The notes beneath the pieces are model-generated. The model had not been told where the DNA came from, made no database searches, and saw only the letters and a list, made by a program, of their open reading frames with translations. Made by a program: the position numbers and the translations under genes. Shown here one piece after another: positions 24,503 through 33,013 of a DNA stretch of 54,824 bases; position 1 is the stretch's first letter, and each line of letters starts with the position of its first letter. Source of the stretch: Pseudomonas japonica (GTDB lineage Bacteria > Pseudomonadota > Gammaproteobacteria > Pseudomonadales > Pseudomonadaceae); the NCBI RefSeq assembly GCF_013522925.1, contig NZ_JAAMQU010000020.1, forward strand, positions 1 to 54,824. Reading direction: 5' to 3'.

Positions 24503-25050
24503 GTGCCGGCGAGCGGTATTCCCCGTCCGAAGCTGCCCATCGAGCAGCGTCGGACAGGGAGTCGATTGCCTGGGTTGATGAGCAGGATCAACTGCTTGGC
24601 AGTTTGCCCCGGGCCGTGCTGCGCGAGCGCGGCCTGATCGGGCGCGGCACGTTCATTCTTGTGTTCGACAGCCAGGGCAGGCTGTGCGCTCAGCAGCGAA
24701 CTCTGAGCAAGGCGGTATATCCGGGGTATTGGGATGCTGCGGCGGGCGGCATGGTGCAGGCTGATGAAAGCTATGCGTTGTCCGCCCAGCGTGAATTGGC
24801 CGAGGAGCTGGGAATCACTGACGTACCGCTACAGGAACACGGGCGATTCTTCTTTGACGCACCGGGCAATCGGCTCTGGTGTGGCGTGTTTTCTGCCGTG
24901 TGGGATGGCCCGTTGCGGCCTCAGCCCGAGGAGATTGCGCAGGTGTGTTTCCTGAGCCCCGATGAGCTCGTGCAACGCTGCGCCAACGAGCCATGGTGCC
25001 CGGATTCACTTGAGGCGTTGCGCCGTTATTTTCCCCGATTTGCCGGTTAG
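24499..25050 (+). CDS. Nudix hydrolase
   Basis: A 183-residue protein with an exact Nudix box (GGMVQADESYALSAQ then RELAEELGI), the metal-binding motif that hydrolyses nucleoside diphosphate-linked compounds. The substrate cannot be told from sequence; the overall form is like YfcD/isopentenyl-diphosphate-isomerase-like Nudix enzymes. The start is GTG 24499, fixed by overlap with the end of the DUF2333 gene. Cytosolic. Confidence 0.9.
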   Translation: MSAGERYSPSEAAHRAASDRESIAWVDEQDQLLGSLPRAVLRERGLIGRGTFILVFDSQGRLCAQQRTLSKAVYPGYWDAAAGGMVQADESYALSAQRELAEELGITDVPLQEHGRFFFDAPGNRLWCGVFSAVWDGPLRPQPEEIAQVCFLSPDELVQRCANEPWCPDSLEALRRYFPRFAG

Positions 25051-25191
25051 CGGGGGTGTGAAGCAGCCAATGTTCGCCAGATGATTCGACAGGCCGACGA
25101 ATTTCTGCAATTTGCTCGGCAGCAGCCCTTAGCACGCGGCGTTTTTGCCGTTAAACTGCGCGACCTTTTCGTCCTCCCCCTGAGGATTGCC

Positions 25192-25563
25192 ATGGCCAAG
25201 AAAGCTACCTCCTTCGCCTCCCTGGGCGGCCTTGTGTATTCAACCGATAGCGGCCGCCACTGCCCCGATTGCGGCAAGCCGGTGGACGAATGCGTGTGCA
25301 GCAAGGCCGTGATTCCCGAAGGGGATGGCATCGCCAGGGTGCGGCGCGAAAGCAAGGGGCGTGGCGGCAAGACCGTGACCACGATCACCGGCGTACCTTT
25401 GCCGCTGGAGGCGCTCAAGGAACTGGCCAGCACCCTGAAACGCCGCTGCGGCACAGGGGGTGCCCTCAAAGACGGGATCATCGAGATCCAGGGGGATCAC
25501 GTCGAGCTGCTGCTCGGCGAGCTGATCCGGCAAGGCTTCAAGGCGAAGAAGTCCGGCGGCTGA
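25192..25563 (+). CDS. SUI1/eIF1-like translation factor (YciH type)
   Basis: A 123-residue protein. The N-terminus has a small zinc-ribbon-like cysteine cluster (CPDCGKPVDECVC, ~24-36) and the C-terminal 75 residues are an SUI1 domain (KTVTTITGVPL, LKRRCGTGGALKDGIIEIQGDH). Bacterial YciH homologues affect start-site fidelity and are not essential. The start is ATG 25192 with GAGG upstream; the frame continues upstream but without a ribosome site. It lies 124 bases before speA. Confidence 0.9.
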   Translation: MAKKATSFASLGGLVYSTDSGRHCPDCGKPVDECVCSKAVIPEGDGIARVRRESKGRGGKTVTTITGVPLPLEALKELASTLKRRCGTGGALKDGIIEIQGDHVELLLGELIRQGFKAKKSGG

Positions 25564-25687
25564 GGCCGCTTCTTTCTAAACTCGGCGCCGTGGCTGGGGT
25601 CTACCCCGGCAGGTGTCGCTACCACCTTTTTCCACTCTCCTGGCGGGTCACATACCCGCTGGGCTGGATTCATTACAGGGGACCTCG

Positions 25688-27601
25688 ATGTCCGTACGAC
25701 GCACTCGCAAAGACGATGGCAGCCAATGGACCGTTGCGGATAGCCGCGGTGTTTACGGGATCCGGCATTGGGGCGCGGGTTATTTCGCGATCAACGAAGC
25801 CGGCCGCGTGGAAGTGCGGCCCAATGGGCCCGAGAGCCCGGCCATCGACTTGTTCGAGCAAGTGCAGCAGCTGCGCAAGAGTGGGCTGTCGCTGCCATTG
25901 CTCGTGCGTTTCCCGGACATTCTTCAGCACCGTGTGCGGCAGCTGACCGGCGCCTTCGACGCCAACATCGAGCGGCTGGAATACCAGAACCGTTACACCG
26001 CGCTGTACCCGATCAAGGTGAATCAGCAGGAAGCCGTGGTGGAGAACATCATCGCCACCAAGGACGTGTCCATCGGCCTGGAAGCGGGCTCCAAGCCTGA
26101 GCTGATGGCCGTGCTGGCGCTGGCGCCCAAGGGCGGCACCATCGTGTGCAACGGTTACAAGGACCGTGAGTTCATCCGCCTGGCGCTGATTGGCCAGAAG
26201 CTCGGCCACAATGTATTCATCGTGATCGAGAAGGAATCCGAGGTTCAGCTGGTCATCGAAGAAGCCGCTGAAGTGAAGGTCAAGCCGCAGATTGGCCTGC
26301 GCGTGCGGTTGTCTTCCCTGGCGTCGAGCAAGTGGGCAGACACCGGCGGGGAGAAGTCCAAGTTCGGGCTGTCCGCAGCTCAGCTGATTTCGGTGGTGGA
26401 GCGCTTCCGCGAAGCGGGCCTGGAGCAGGGCATTCGCTTGCTGCACTTCCATATGGGCTCGCAGATCGCCAACCTGGCCGACTATCAGCACGGCTTCAAG
26501 GAAGCGATCCGCTATTACGGCGAGCTGCGTAACCTCGGCCTGCCGGTGGACCATATCGACGTGGGCGGTGGCTTGGGCGTGGACTACGACGGTACCCATT
26601 CGCGCAATGCCAGCTCCATCAACTACGACATGGACGACTATGCTGGCGTAGTGGTGGGCATGCTCAAGGAGTTCTGCAACGCTCAGAACCTCCCGCACCC
26701 GCACATTTTCTCGGAAAGCGGCCGCTCGCTCACGGCGCACCACGCCATGCTGGTGGTGCAGGTCACCGACGTGGAGCGCCACAACGACGAAATCCCGGAG
26801 CTGCCGGACCGCGACACCCTGCCCGAAACGCTGCAGTGGCTGGCGGACCTCCTGGGCCCGACCGACCCGGAAATGGTCACCGAAATCTACTGGCGCGCTA
26901 CCCACTACATCGGTGACATAGCCGCCCAGTACGCCGACGGCAAGGTAACCCTGGCGCAGAAAGCCCTGGCCGAGCAGTGCTACTTCGCGGTGTGCCGCAA
27001 GCTGCATAACGCGCTGAAGGCGCGCCAGCGCAGCCACCGGGCTATCCTCGACGAGCTCAACGACAAGCTCGCGGACAAGTACATCTGCAACTTCTCGGTG
27101 TTCCAGAGCCTGCCAGACACTTGGGCCATCGGCCAGGTACTGCCGATCCTGCCGTTGCAGCGGCTGGACGAAGAGCCCGTGCGGCGCGCGGTACTGCAGG
27201 ATCTGACCTGCGACTCCGACGGCAAGATCAAGCAATACGTGGACGAGCAAAGCATCGAGACCAGCCTGCCGGTTCATCCGGTCGCCCGGGGCGAAGATTA
27301 CCTGCTCGGGGTGTTCCTGGTGGGGGCCTACCAGGAGATTCTGGGGGACATGCACAACCTGTTCGGCGACACCGACTCGGTGAACATCTACCAGACCGCC
27401 AGCGGCAGCGTGTATCACGCGGGTATCGAAACCCATGACACCATCGAGGACATGCTGCGCTACGTGCACCTGTCGCCCGAGGAGCTGATGACGCACTACC
27501 GCGACAAGGTGGCCAGCGCGAAAATCAGCCCGCGTGAGCGTACGGTGTTCCTGGACGCGCTGCGCCTGGGGCTTACCCGATCGTCCTACCTGGCGTCCTG
27601 A
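25688..27601 (+). CDS. speA: Biosynthetic arginine decarboxylase
   Basis: A 637-residue PLP enzyme of the fold-III (alanine-racemase-like) family, converting arginine to agmatine on the way to putrescine. Marks are YPIKVNQQEAVV with the PLP lysine, LHFHMGSQI, VGGGLGVDYDGT and the C-terminal substrate residues of the YHAGIETHDT region. The start is ATG 25688 (MSVRRTRKDDG), preceded by GGGGACC. Length is normal. The last 16 bases overlap the 3' end of the convergent MATE gene. Confidence 0.96.
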   Translation: MSVRRTRKDDGSQWTVADSRGVYGIRHWGAGYFAINEAGRVEVRPNGPESPAIDLFEQVQQLRKSGLSLPLLVRFPDILQHRVRQLTGAFDANIERLEYQNRYTALYPIKVNQQEAVVENIIATKDVSIGLEAGSKPELMAVLALAPKGGTIVCNGYKDREFIRLALIGQKLGHNVFIVIEKESEVQLVIEEAAEVKVKPQIGLRVRLSSLASSKWADTGGEKSKFGLSAAQLISVVERFREAGLEQGIRLLHFHMGSQIANLADYQHGFKEAIRYYGELRNLGLPVDHIDVGGGLGVDYDGTHSRNASSINYDMDDYAGVVVGMLKEFCNAQNLPHPHIFSESGRSLTAHHAMLVVQVTDVERHNDEIPELPDRDTLPETLQWLADLLGPTDPEMVTEIYWRATHYIGDIAAQYADGKVTLAQKALAEQCYFAVCRKLHNALKARQRSHRAILDELNDKLADKYICNFSVFQSLPDTWAIGQVLPILPLQRLDEEPVRRAVLQDLTCDSDGKIKQYVDEQSIETSLPVHPVARGEDYLLGVFLVGAYQEILGDMHNLFGDTDSVNIYQTASGSVYHAGIETHDTIEDMLRYVHLSPEELMTHYRDKVASAKISPRERTVFLDALRLGLTRSSYLAS

Positions 27602-28935
27602 GTCACCCATCGGTTCTGGCGCGCCAGCCGCAGGGCAATGTACCCCAGGGTCATTGCCCTCAACGCCATGAAGGCCAGGAAACTCAGCCATAACCCCTGG
27701 TTGCCCCAGCCCCGGGTCAACCAGGCGATCGGCAGCGCCAGCGCAAGGCTGGCAAGCATGCCGTCGCGCATCTCCCGCGCTCGGGTAGCCCCGATGAACA
27801 GTCCATCGAGCAGGTAGCTCCATACTGCGATCAGTGGAAGTACTGCCAGGTAAGGCAAGTATTCGCCGGCAGTGGCTTGTACGCCGGGAATATCCGTTTG
27901 CAGCCGAACGAACACCTCTCCGAACGCGCCGAAGAACACCACGAATACCATGCTGGCCAGCAACGACCAGCCAGCGGAGACTACCAGCGAGCGCCGCAAC
28001 TCTCGCCGATTCCCCGCGCCTATCGCATGCCCGCACAAGGCTTCCACGGCGTGGGCCAGCCCATCCAGCGCGTGGGCGGTGAGCAGCAGGCCATTGAGCA
28101 GCAGGGCATTGGCGGCCACGGTGGCATCGCCCAGGCGAGCACCTTGTACCGTAATCAGGAAGAACACGGCCTGAAGCGCAAGGCTGCGAATGAAGATGTC
28201 CCGGTTCACGCTCAGCAGCGGGCGCCAGTTGGCCCACTGGCGCAGGCGGGCCCATGGAACCTGCCCGGCGTTGGCGCGCAGTGCCGGGCGGGCCAGTGCC
28301 AGGCCCAGCGCCAGTGCAACCCACTCCGAAATCACCGAAGCTTTGGCCGAACCGACCACGCCCCAGCCCAGCCCAAGTACGAACCACAGGTTGAGCACGA
28401 TATTCAGCGCGTTTGTGAGCAGCAGCATGGCAAGCGGCGCCCGGGCGTTCTGGGTTCCCAGGAACCATCCCACGAGGGCAAAGCCACCCAGCGCGGCGGG
28501 CAGGCCGAGCAAGCGAACGTGGAAAAACGCGAGGGTGCTGCCTTCCAGTTCGGCCGATGGCGACATCCAGCTCAGCGCCAACCGGCTGAACGGGACCGCC
28601 AACAGCCATAGCAACAACGAGAAACCCGCGGCCAGCATAAGCCCTTGTGCCAGCACCTGGCGTAACCCGTCGCCATCGCCACGCCCGGCGGCTTGAGCGG
28701 CAAAGCCCGTGGCGCCCATACGCAGGAAGCCGAACGCCCATGCCAACAGGCTGAACAAGCTGGCGCCTACAGCCACAGCGCCCAATTGGTGGGCATGAGG
28801 CAGGTGGCCGATGACTGCGGTATCAACCAAAGCCACCAGCGGCACGGAGAGATTGGAAAGGATCATCGGCGCCGCAAGGGCCCACACCCGGCGGTGAGTA
28901 GGGCGATGCCGCCAGTCTTGCAGGAAAGGAATCAT
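27586..28935 (-). CDS. MATE family exporter (DinF-like)
   Basis: A 449-residue inner-membrane protein with twelve hydrophobic segments and the MATE-type N-terminal pattern MILSNLSVPLVALVDTAVIGHL, repeated weakly in the second half. It should exchange drugs or metabolites for Na+ or H+; the DinF subgroup is suggested by the start and by length. The start is ATG 28935 (MIPFLQDW); a longer frame reaches 28992. It ends inside the 3' end of speA. Confidence 0.9.
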   Translation of the reverse strand: MIPFLQDWRHRPTHRRVWALAAPMILSNLSVPLVALVDTAVIGHLPHAHQLGAVAVGASLFSLLAWAFGFLRMGATGFAAQAAGRGDGDGLRQVLAQGLMLAAGFSLLLWLLAVPFSRLALSWMSPSAELEGSTLAFFHVRLLGLPAALGGFALVGWFLGTQNARAPLAMLLLTNALNIVLNLWFVLGLGWGVVGSAKASVISEWVALALGLALARPALRANAGQVPWARLRQWANWRPLLSVNRDIFIRSLALQAVFFLITVQGARLGDATVAANALLLNGLLLTAHALDGLAHAVEALCGHAIGAGNRRELRRSLVVSAGWSLLASMVFVVFFGAFGEVFVRLQTDIPGVQATAGEYLPYLAVLPLIAVWSYLLDGLFIGATRAREMRDGMLASLALALPIAWLTRGWGNQGLWLSFLAFMALRAMTLGYIALRLARQNRWVTQDAR

Positions 28936-29007
28936 TGTTGGACAGCCGGTGGCGGTACGCGATTGCAATACGGGGGCGCCACCATAGCCCAAAGCCGCTT
29001 GAGAGGG

Positions 29008-29301
29008 CTAATGGATGATCCAGCTCAACAGCCACAGGCCGAGGATCGCCCAGATGATCCCGAGCACGATCGACGCCCGCATGAAAGCTCGCACGGCGGA
29101 ATAGAGCAAAATCAGGCCCAGTATCAGCGCGATGATGCTAATCAGGGAGGAGTCCATGCCGAGTGTGCGGGACAGGCCCTCGATGAAGTTTCCACCTGCA
29201 TGGGCAAGGGTGCCGAAGATCCAGTCAAGGCCATCGACGATAAAGCGGATGACCGCGCCGAGCGCCTGGCCCAGCCATTCGAAAAAGCCGTCTACCTGCA
29301 T
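29008..29301 (-). CDS. Small inner-membrane protein, unknown function
   Basis: About 97 residues with three hydrophobic stretches (IRFIVDGLDWIFG, ISIIALILGLILLYSAV, IVLGIIWAILGLWLLSWII). I recognise it only as a conserved small membrane protein of Pseudomonas. ATG 29301 is preferred to ATG 29310 because GGA lies eight bases before it. No known partner. The 105 bases between it and the upstream membrane gene are GC-rich with no obvious signal. Confidence 0.75.
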   Translation of the reverse strand: MQVDGFFEWLGQALGAVIRFIVDGLDWIFGTLAHAGGNFIEGLSRTLGMDSSLISIIALILGLILLYSAVRAFMRASIVLGIIWAILGLWLLSWIIH

Positions 29302-29416
29302 GGTGTGCATCCAGTGGCCGGCGTGTGCCGGGGTTCGTGGCGTTGGTCAGCGCGCACGCCCCGGAGGTTCCCCTGCCGCCTCGCTTTCATCCCGCTCTTG
29401 AGCAACGCAACCAGGC

Positions 29417-29920
29417 TTACCGCACCCAGGTAAGTGCGGCGAGAAAACCCATCAGCAGAAACGGCGCCAGGGGCGGTGCGAGGGAAGCGTCGGGTGCAAG
29501 GTTTGCCAGACGGGCGCGTAGCTTGCGGTCGAGCTGAATCCATACCCGTCGACCAAACATCAGCCAGGCCAGCCCTACCACCAGTGCCGCGCCAAGCGTA
29601 CCTAGCCAGTGCAGGCGATCCGTGGCCAACGCAAGGGTGCCCAGCAGCTTGACCTCTGCGTCGGTCAGCCGACCGGCCCAGTACGCGGGGAGGGTAAGGG
29701 CCATGCTGAGTGCCAGGGCGAATGCACCTTCGCTCGCGCTTGCGCCCAGCCAGGTGTGGCCGGTGGAAAAGAGGTACCACAAGGCAAAGCAGCCGCCGCC
29801 AAGGGTGAGGCTGTCATCGATGTGCCGCTGGCGAAGGTGCTGTTCGGCACAAAGGGTGAACCAGATCAGTAATACCAGGCATTGCATCTGCACATTACTT
29901 CCCTTCAGCGCCACTTCCAT
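29417..29920 (-). CDS. Prepilin-peptidase-like (A24/CpaA-type) membrane protein, catalytic residues lost
   Basis: A 167-residue membrane protein that follows the CpaA/TadV layout: an opening helix, then HLRQRHIDDSLTLGG, then three helices around LTDAEVKLLGTLAL and a final helix after APPLAPFLLMG. In active A24 peptidases the first region reads D-x-R-x-R-IPN and the second GxGDVKLL, with the two aspartates catalytic. Here the first Asp aligns with His and the second with Glu. I therefore read it as a pseudo-peptidase; a different family that happens to resemble it cannot be excluded. No pilin or Flp genes are nearby. Confidence 0.6.
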   Translation of the reverse strand: MEVALKGSNVQMQCLVLLIWFTLCAEQHLRQRHIDDSLTLGGGCFALWYLFSTGHTWLGASASEGAFALALSMALTLPAYWAGRLTDAEVKLLGTLALATDRLHWLGTLGAALVVGLAWLMFGRRVWIQLDRKLRARLANLAPDASLAPPLAPFLLMGFLAALTWVR

Positions 29921-30029
29921 GCCGGAACTCCCTCCGGCCGCCCGCTTTCCTTCTGCAAAGTGCAGCCCCGAAACGGCTTCGCGTCAAGGCTGCCTACCGA
30001 TTATGGAGGCGATGAAGTACAGAAAGGTT

Positions 30030-30590
30030 TCACCGGGGTGGGTACTGTTGCAGCAACTGAGCCACGGCTTTGCGCAGGCTTTCGGCCCGCTGTGAGGGGC
30101 TGGCATTGTCGTCGGCCAGGATGCGTTCCTGGCTGGCGCGCCACACCAACTTGCCGTCGCGGCCATCCAGCAGGTCCAGTTGCAAGGTAGCGACCTTGTA
30201 GTCCACGTTGCGGGTCTCGTTCCACCCCGGGCTCATCCATGGCCCGCCCCAGCCCGGGCCCCAGGGGCCGCCGTAACTGGTGGTTATCTGCTCGCGCCGG
30301 TTGTCCACGATCAGCCACGCCTGAACCTTCAGGTCGGGCGAACTGCTTTGCGCCGGGCGCAGGCCGCGCTGATCAAGCTGCTCGGCCACGGCCTGGCGCA
30401 GGCGTTGCTCGGTAAGGTCGCTGCGAATGCGCGGGTCGTCCGGCCGATATTGCAACGCGGGCTCTTGCCAGGCCCAGCTTCGATAAGCTGCAAAGTCGCG
30501 GCTGGTATCGTAGTCGCGGTTCGGGCTGGCGCTTTGACAACCCGAAAGCACCAAGGCCAGGGCGCCGGAAAGCAAAAGTTGAGCACGCAT
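30030..30590 (-). CDS. DUF4136 lipoprotein (second of tandem pair)
   Basis: A 186-residue predicted outer-membrane lipoprotein: signal peptide with lipobox LSGC at residues ~15-18, then a DUF4136 domain that opens with SRDFAAYRSWAWQEPA and contains LTEQRLRQAVAEQLDQRGLRPA. A Gly/Trp-rich loop (GGPWGPGWGGPW) sits in the middle. Function of the family is unknown. It lies 17 bases downstream of the next lipoprotein gene, with the same domain, and probably shares its transcript. Confidence 0.85.
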   Translation of the reverse strand: MRAQLLLSGALALVLSGCQSASPNRDYDTSRDFAAYRSWAWQEPALQYRPDDPRIRSDLTEQRLRQAVAEQLDQRGLRPAQSSSPDLKVQAWLIVDNRREQITTSYGGPWGPGWGGPWMSPGWNETRNVDYKVATLQLDLLDGRDGKLVWRASQERILADDNASPSQRAESLRKAVAQLLQQYPPR

Positions 30591-30607
30591 AGAGAACCTC
30601 CAAAGGA

Positions 30608-31228
30608 TCAGCTTGGGGGAAAGGTCGACAGGGCTCGGCCAAGCGCGACGCGCAGGGCATCGGTACGCTGGCTTTCAGAACCCTGCGCCGACGTATCCGC
30701 AGCGGCGTTCCAGACCTCTTGCCCGGTGATGCCATCGAACAGATGCACCCGAACGACCATCACCTGTATCTCGTAGGTACGCACGATCGGTGGCCCACCG
30801 TAGTAGCCGTAAGGTCCATAACCCCGATAGCCGGGCCCATAACCCCCGCCGTAACCCCCGCCATAACCATAGTCGTCCTGCACCTGCTGCAGGCGCCGTT
30901 CCTGGCGCAGTTCAACAGCCACGCGAAGGTCGGCCGGGGTGGAACGGGCAGGGCGCAGGCCGCGCTGATCAAGGCCAGCACTTACCGCCTCGGCGATTTG
31001 TTCTGGCGCTGCCCAAGGTGTGCCTGCGGGCAGGCGATCGTTTACCCATGCCCAGCTGCGATAACGTGCGTAATCCCGTGGCGCGGCAGGGTAGGCGCTG
31101 GCGTCGATGGCTTGCGCGGCAAGTGGCGGCGCGGGGGGTAGCGGCAGTGAACTGGCAACATACGGGTTAGGCGCCTGGCAGGCGGCCAGGCCCAGGCAAC
31201 ACAGTAGCGCGGCAATGTGGCATCGCAT
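30608..31228 (-). CDS. DUF4136 lipoprotein with Gly/Tyr-rich insert (first of tandem pair)
   Basis: A 206-residue lipoprotein, start ATG 31228 with TTGGAGAG just upstream (the frame also opens four codons earlier). Signal peptide and lipobox LAAC at residues ~14-17; then a Pro/Ala linker, the DUF4136 block YARYRSWAWVNDRLP, LDQRGLRPA, and a Gly/Tyr repeat (YGYGGGYGGGYGPG...YYGG, ~117-143) before IQVMVVRVHLFDG. The paralogue downstream carries a different Gly/Trp loop at the same place. Probably an envelope protein of unknown role. Confidence 0.85.
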   Translation of the reverse strand: MRCHIAALLCCLGLAACQAPNPYVASSLPLPPAPPLAAQAIDASAYPAAPRDYARYRSWAWVNDRLPAGTPWAAPEQIAEAVSAGLDQRGLRPARSTPADLRVAVELRQERRLQQVQDDYGYGGGYGGGYGPGYRGYGPYGYYGGPPIVRTYEIQVMVVRVHLFDGITGQEVWNAAADTSAQGSESQRTDALRVALGRALSTFPPS

Positions 31229-31255
31229 GGTGCTCTCCAAGGCGATTACGCCCGT

Positions 31256-32005
31256 TCAGCGGGGCCTGCAAATCCAGTGAAGGTAGCGCCCCAGGCCCGC
31301 AAAGGCCGGATGGCGTCGGTATTCCAGTTCCATGGCCAACAAGTCCTCGAGGCCGGCCTTGGCTTGGAAATCCGCTGGCATGTAGTCGTGAAACACCCGC
31401 ACCCCGCTACGGCTTTCGACTCGCCAGGCGGTGGCGAGTTGCGCGTCCAGCGTGCGCGGATCGAGCGGCGTCTGGGGGGTGAGGCTTTGTTTCTCGCCAG
31501 CGAGGGTATCTTGCCGAAGTTTGCGAAAGTGCCCCTTCAACAAGTTGCGGTACACCAGCGCATCGCGGTTGTAAAACGCCAGCGACAGCCAGCCACCAGG
31601 CGCTACCCACTGCTCGAGCGCTGGAAAAATCGCGCCGGGGTCGGCCAGCCACTCGAGCACCGCGTGGCAAACCACCAGGTCATAGGGTTGGGTGGTGAGG
31701 GAGGATAGCTCCTGCCAGGAGGCCTGAACAAACGTACCCTCCAGCCCTTCTTCAGCGAAACGCTCTCTGGCGCCTTCCAGCATGGGGGCCGCAGGCTCGG
31801 CGAGCGTGACGTCATGCCCTTGCGCCGCCAGCCAGCTACCCATGTGGCCCAGCCCCGCGCCTACGTCCAGTACGCGCAGCCGTCGCTGTGGCAGGGCTTC
31901 GAGCAGATCGGCCTGGAGCACAGCGAGCCGGATGGCGCCTTTGGCCCCGCCATATATCTTGTTGGCGAAGCGGGCAGCGAGGGCGTCGAAATGGCGATCC
32001 TTCAT
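31256..32005 (-). CDS. cmoM: tRNA 5-carboxymethoxyuridine methyltransferase CmoM
   Basis: A 249-residue class I methyltransferase very like E. coli CmoM (SmtA): MKDRHFDALAARFANKIYGGAKG at the N-terminus, VLDVGAGLGHMGSWLA for SAM, CHAVLEWLADP, and the late GVRVFHDYMP block. It methyl-esterifies cmo5U34 in tRNA to mcmo5U, improving wobble decoding. Its ATG overlaps the stop of the MazG-like gene (ATGA), and two DUF4136 genes follow on the same strand. Confidence 0.9.
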   Translation of the reverse strand: MKDRHFDALAARFANKIYGGAKGAIRLAVLQADLLEALPQRRLRVLDVGAGLGHMGSWLAAQGHDVTLAEPAAPMLEGARERFAEEGLEGTFVQASWQELSSLTTQPYDLVVCHAVLEWLADPGAIFPALEQWVAPGGWLSLAFYNRDALVYRNLLKGHFRKLRQDTLAGEKQSLTPQTPLDPRTLDAQLATAWRVESRSGVRVFHDYMPADFQAKAGLEDLLAMELEYRRHPAFAGLGRYLHWICRPR

Positions 32006-32307
32006 CGGGCGAACCGCGCTTCGCTGTGCGCCAGCTTGGCCCGCACCACGTCATCCATGTTCAGCCCCAGCTCACTGCACAGCAACAGCAGGTACAGCAC
32101 TACGTCACCGATCTCCTGGCCGGCGTGCGCCAACTGTTCGGGAGCGAGGGTGCGCGACTGCTCTTCGGTCAGCCATTGGAAGATCTCCACCAGCTCGGCC
32201 ATTTCCACGCTGGCAGCCATGGCAAGGTTTTTCGGGCTGTGAAAGGGCTTCCACTGGTTGGTGTCGCGGATGCGATGCAGGCGCTCGGTCAGTTCTTGCA
32301 GGTTCAT
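32002..32307 (-). CDS. MazG-like nucleoside triphosphate pyrophosphohydrolase
   Basis: A 101-residue single-domain MazG/NTP-PPase-like protein. The metal-binding glutamates and aspartates are seen in ASVEMAELVEIFQW and AGQEIGDVVLYLLLL (EExxE and ExxD patterns), as in dCTPase/iMazG enzymes that remove non-canonical nucleotides. It is translationally coupled to cmoM, an arrangement shared by other pseudomonads as far as I recall. Confidence 0.85.
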   Translation of the reverse strand: MNLQELTERLHRIRDTNQWKPFHSPKNLAMAASVEMAELVEIFQWLTEEQSRTLAPEQLAHAGQEIGDVVLYLLLLCSELGLNMDDVVRAKLAHSEARFAR

Positions 32308-32353
32308 GGGCCACTCCTAAAGGCCCATAGCTTCATCGGGCGCGGGGCAGGAA

Positions 32354-32938
32354 TCAAGCGCGCAGCAAGGTTGCAGCCGATGAAACCACCAGCAGCACCG
32401 CCAGCGCGCGGTTCATCCAGCGCACGCGGGCAGGGCTGCCCAGCCACCGGGCTGCGGCAACGCCCATTACTGCCCAGCTGCCAAGGCAGGGCAACGCCAC
32501 GAGGAAAAAGACCAGGCACAGTTGCTCCAGCGACTGGCCATTGGCAGTGAACACGCTGATGACCGCGAGTGCCATAAGCCACGACTTGGGGTTCACCCAT
32601 TGCAACAGCAGGGCACCCAGCAGCCCCATTTCGCGTGTGTTCTCGGCAGCTGCGGCGCTCAACGAAACGATGGGAGCGGTGAAGATCTGCCACGCCAGCC
32701 ACAGCATCCAGCACAGACCCAGCGCTGTCATCACAGGGCGCACCCCCGGGACCAGCAGCAGGGCAGTACCGGCCCCGGTGCCGGCGGCCCACACCACCAT
32801 CGCCGCGCCCGCGCCGGCACCCACGATGATGGGCACGCAGGCCCGCCAGCCGCGGCGGGCACCGGTACTGAGCACGATCAGGTTGGTAGGGCCTGGCGTA
32901 ATGGACGCAACAAATGCAAAGAGGATAAACGCAAGCAT
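32354..32938 (-). CDS. LysE family translocator
   Basis: A 194-residue inner-membrane exporter with five to six helices and the family signature ITPGPTNLIVLSTGARRG near the N-terminus, followed by VNPKSWLMAL. Likely exports an amino acid or homoserine-lactone-like compound; substrate unknown. ATG 32938 has AGGG seven bases upstream, so the TTG two codons earlier is not needed. It lies 75 bases downstream of an AraC-type regulator on the same strand, which may control it. Confidence 0.9.
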   Translation of the reverse strand: MLAFILFAFVASITPGPTNLIVLSTGARRGWRACVPIIVGAGAGAAMVVWAAGTGAGTALLLVPGVRPVMTALGLCWMLWLAWQIFTAPIVSLSAAAAENTREMGLLGALLLQWVNPKSWLMALAVISVFTANGQSLEQLCLVFFLVALPCLGSWAVMGVAAARWLGSPARVRWMNRALAVLLVVSSAATLLRA

Positions 32939-33013
32939 GGGCAACCCTGCGACAGGAATGGATGCCCATAGTGTGAAAGGTGGTAAGGGGTGGGTCTTGA
33001 AGGTGCGTGCAGC

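Noticed and set aside
25673..28741. Very long open frame on the minus strand opposite speA and into the MATE gene
   Set aside because: It is antisense to speA, has no family resemblance, and is a frame kept open by high GC codon bias.
30840..30880. Tandem DNA repeat (Gly/Tyr codons) as a CRISPR or microsatellite
   Set aside because: It is an in-frame low-complexity coding tract of a DUF4136 lipoprotein without spacers.
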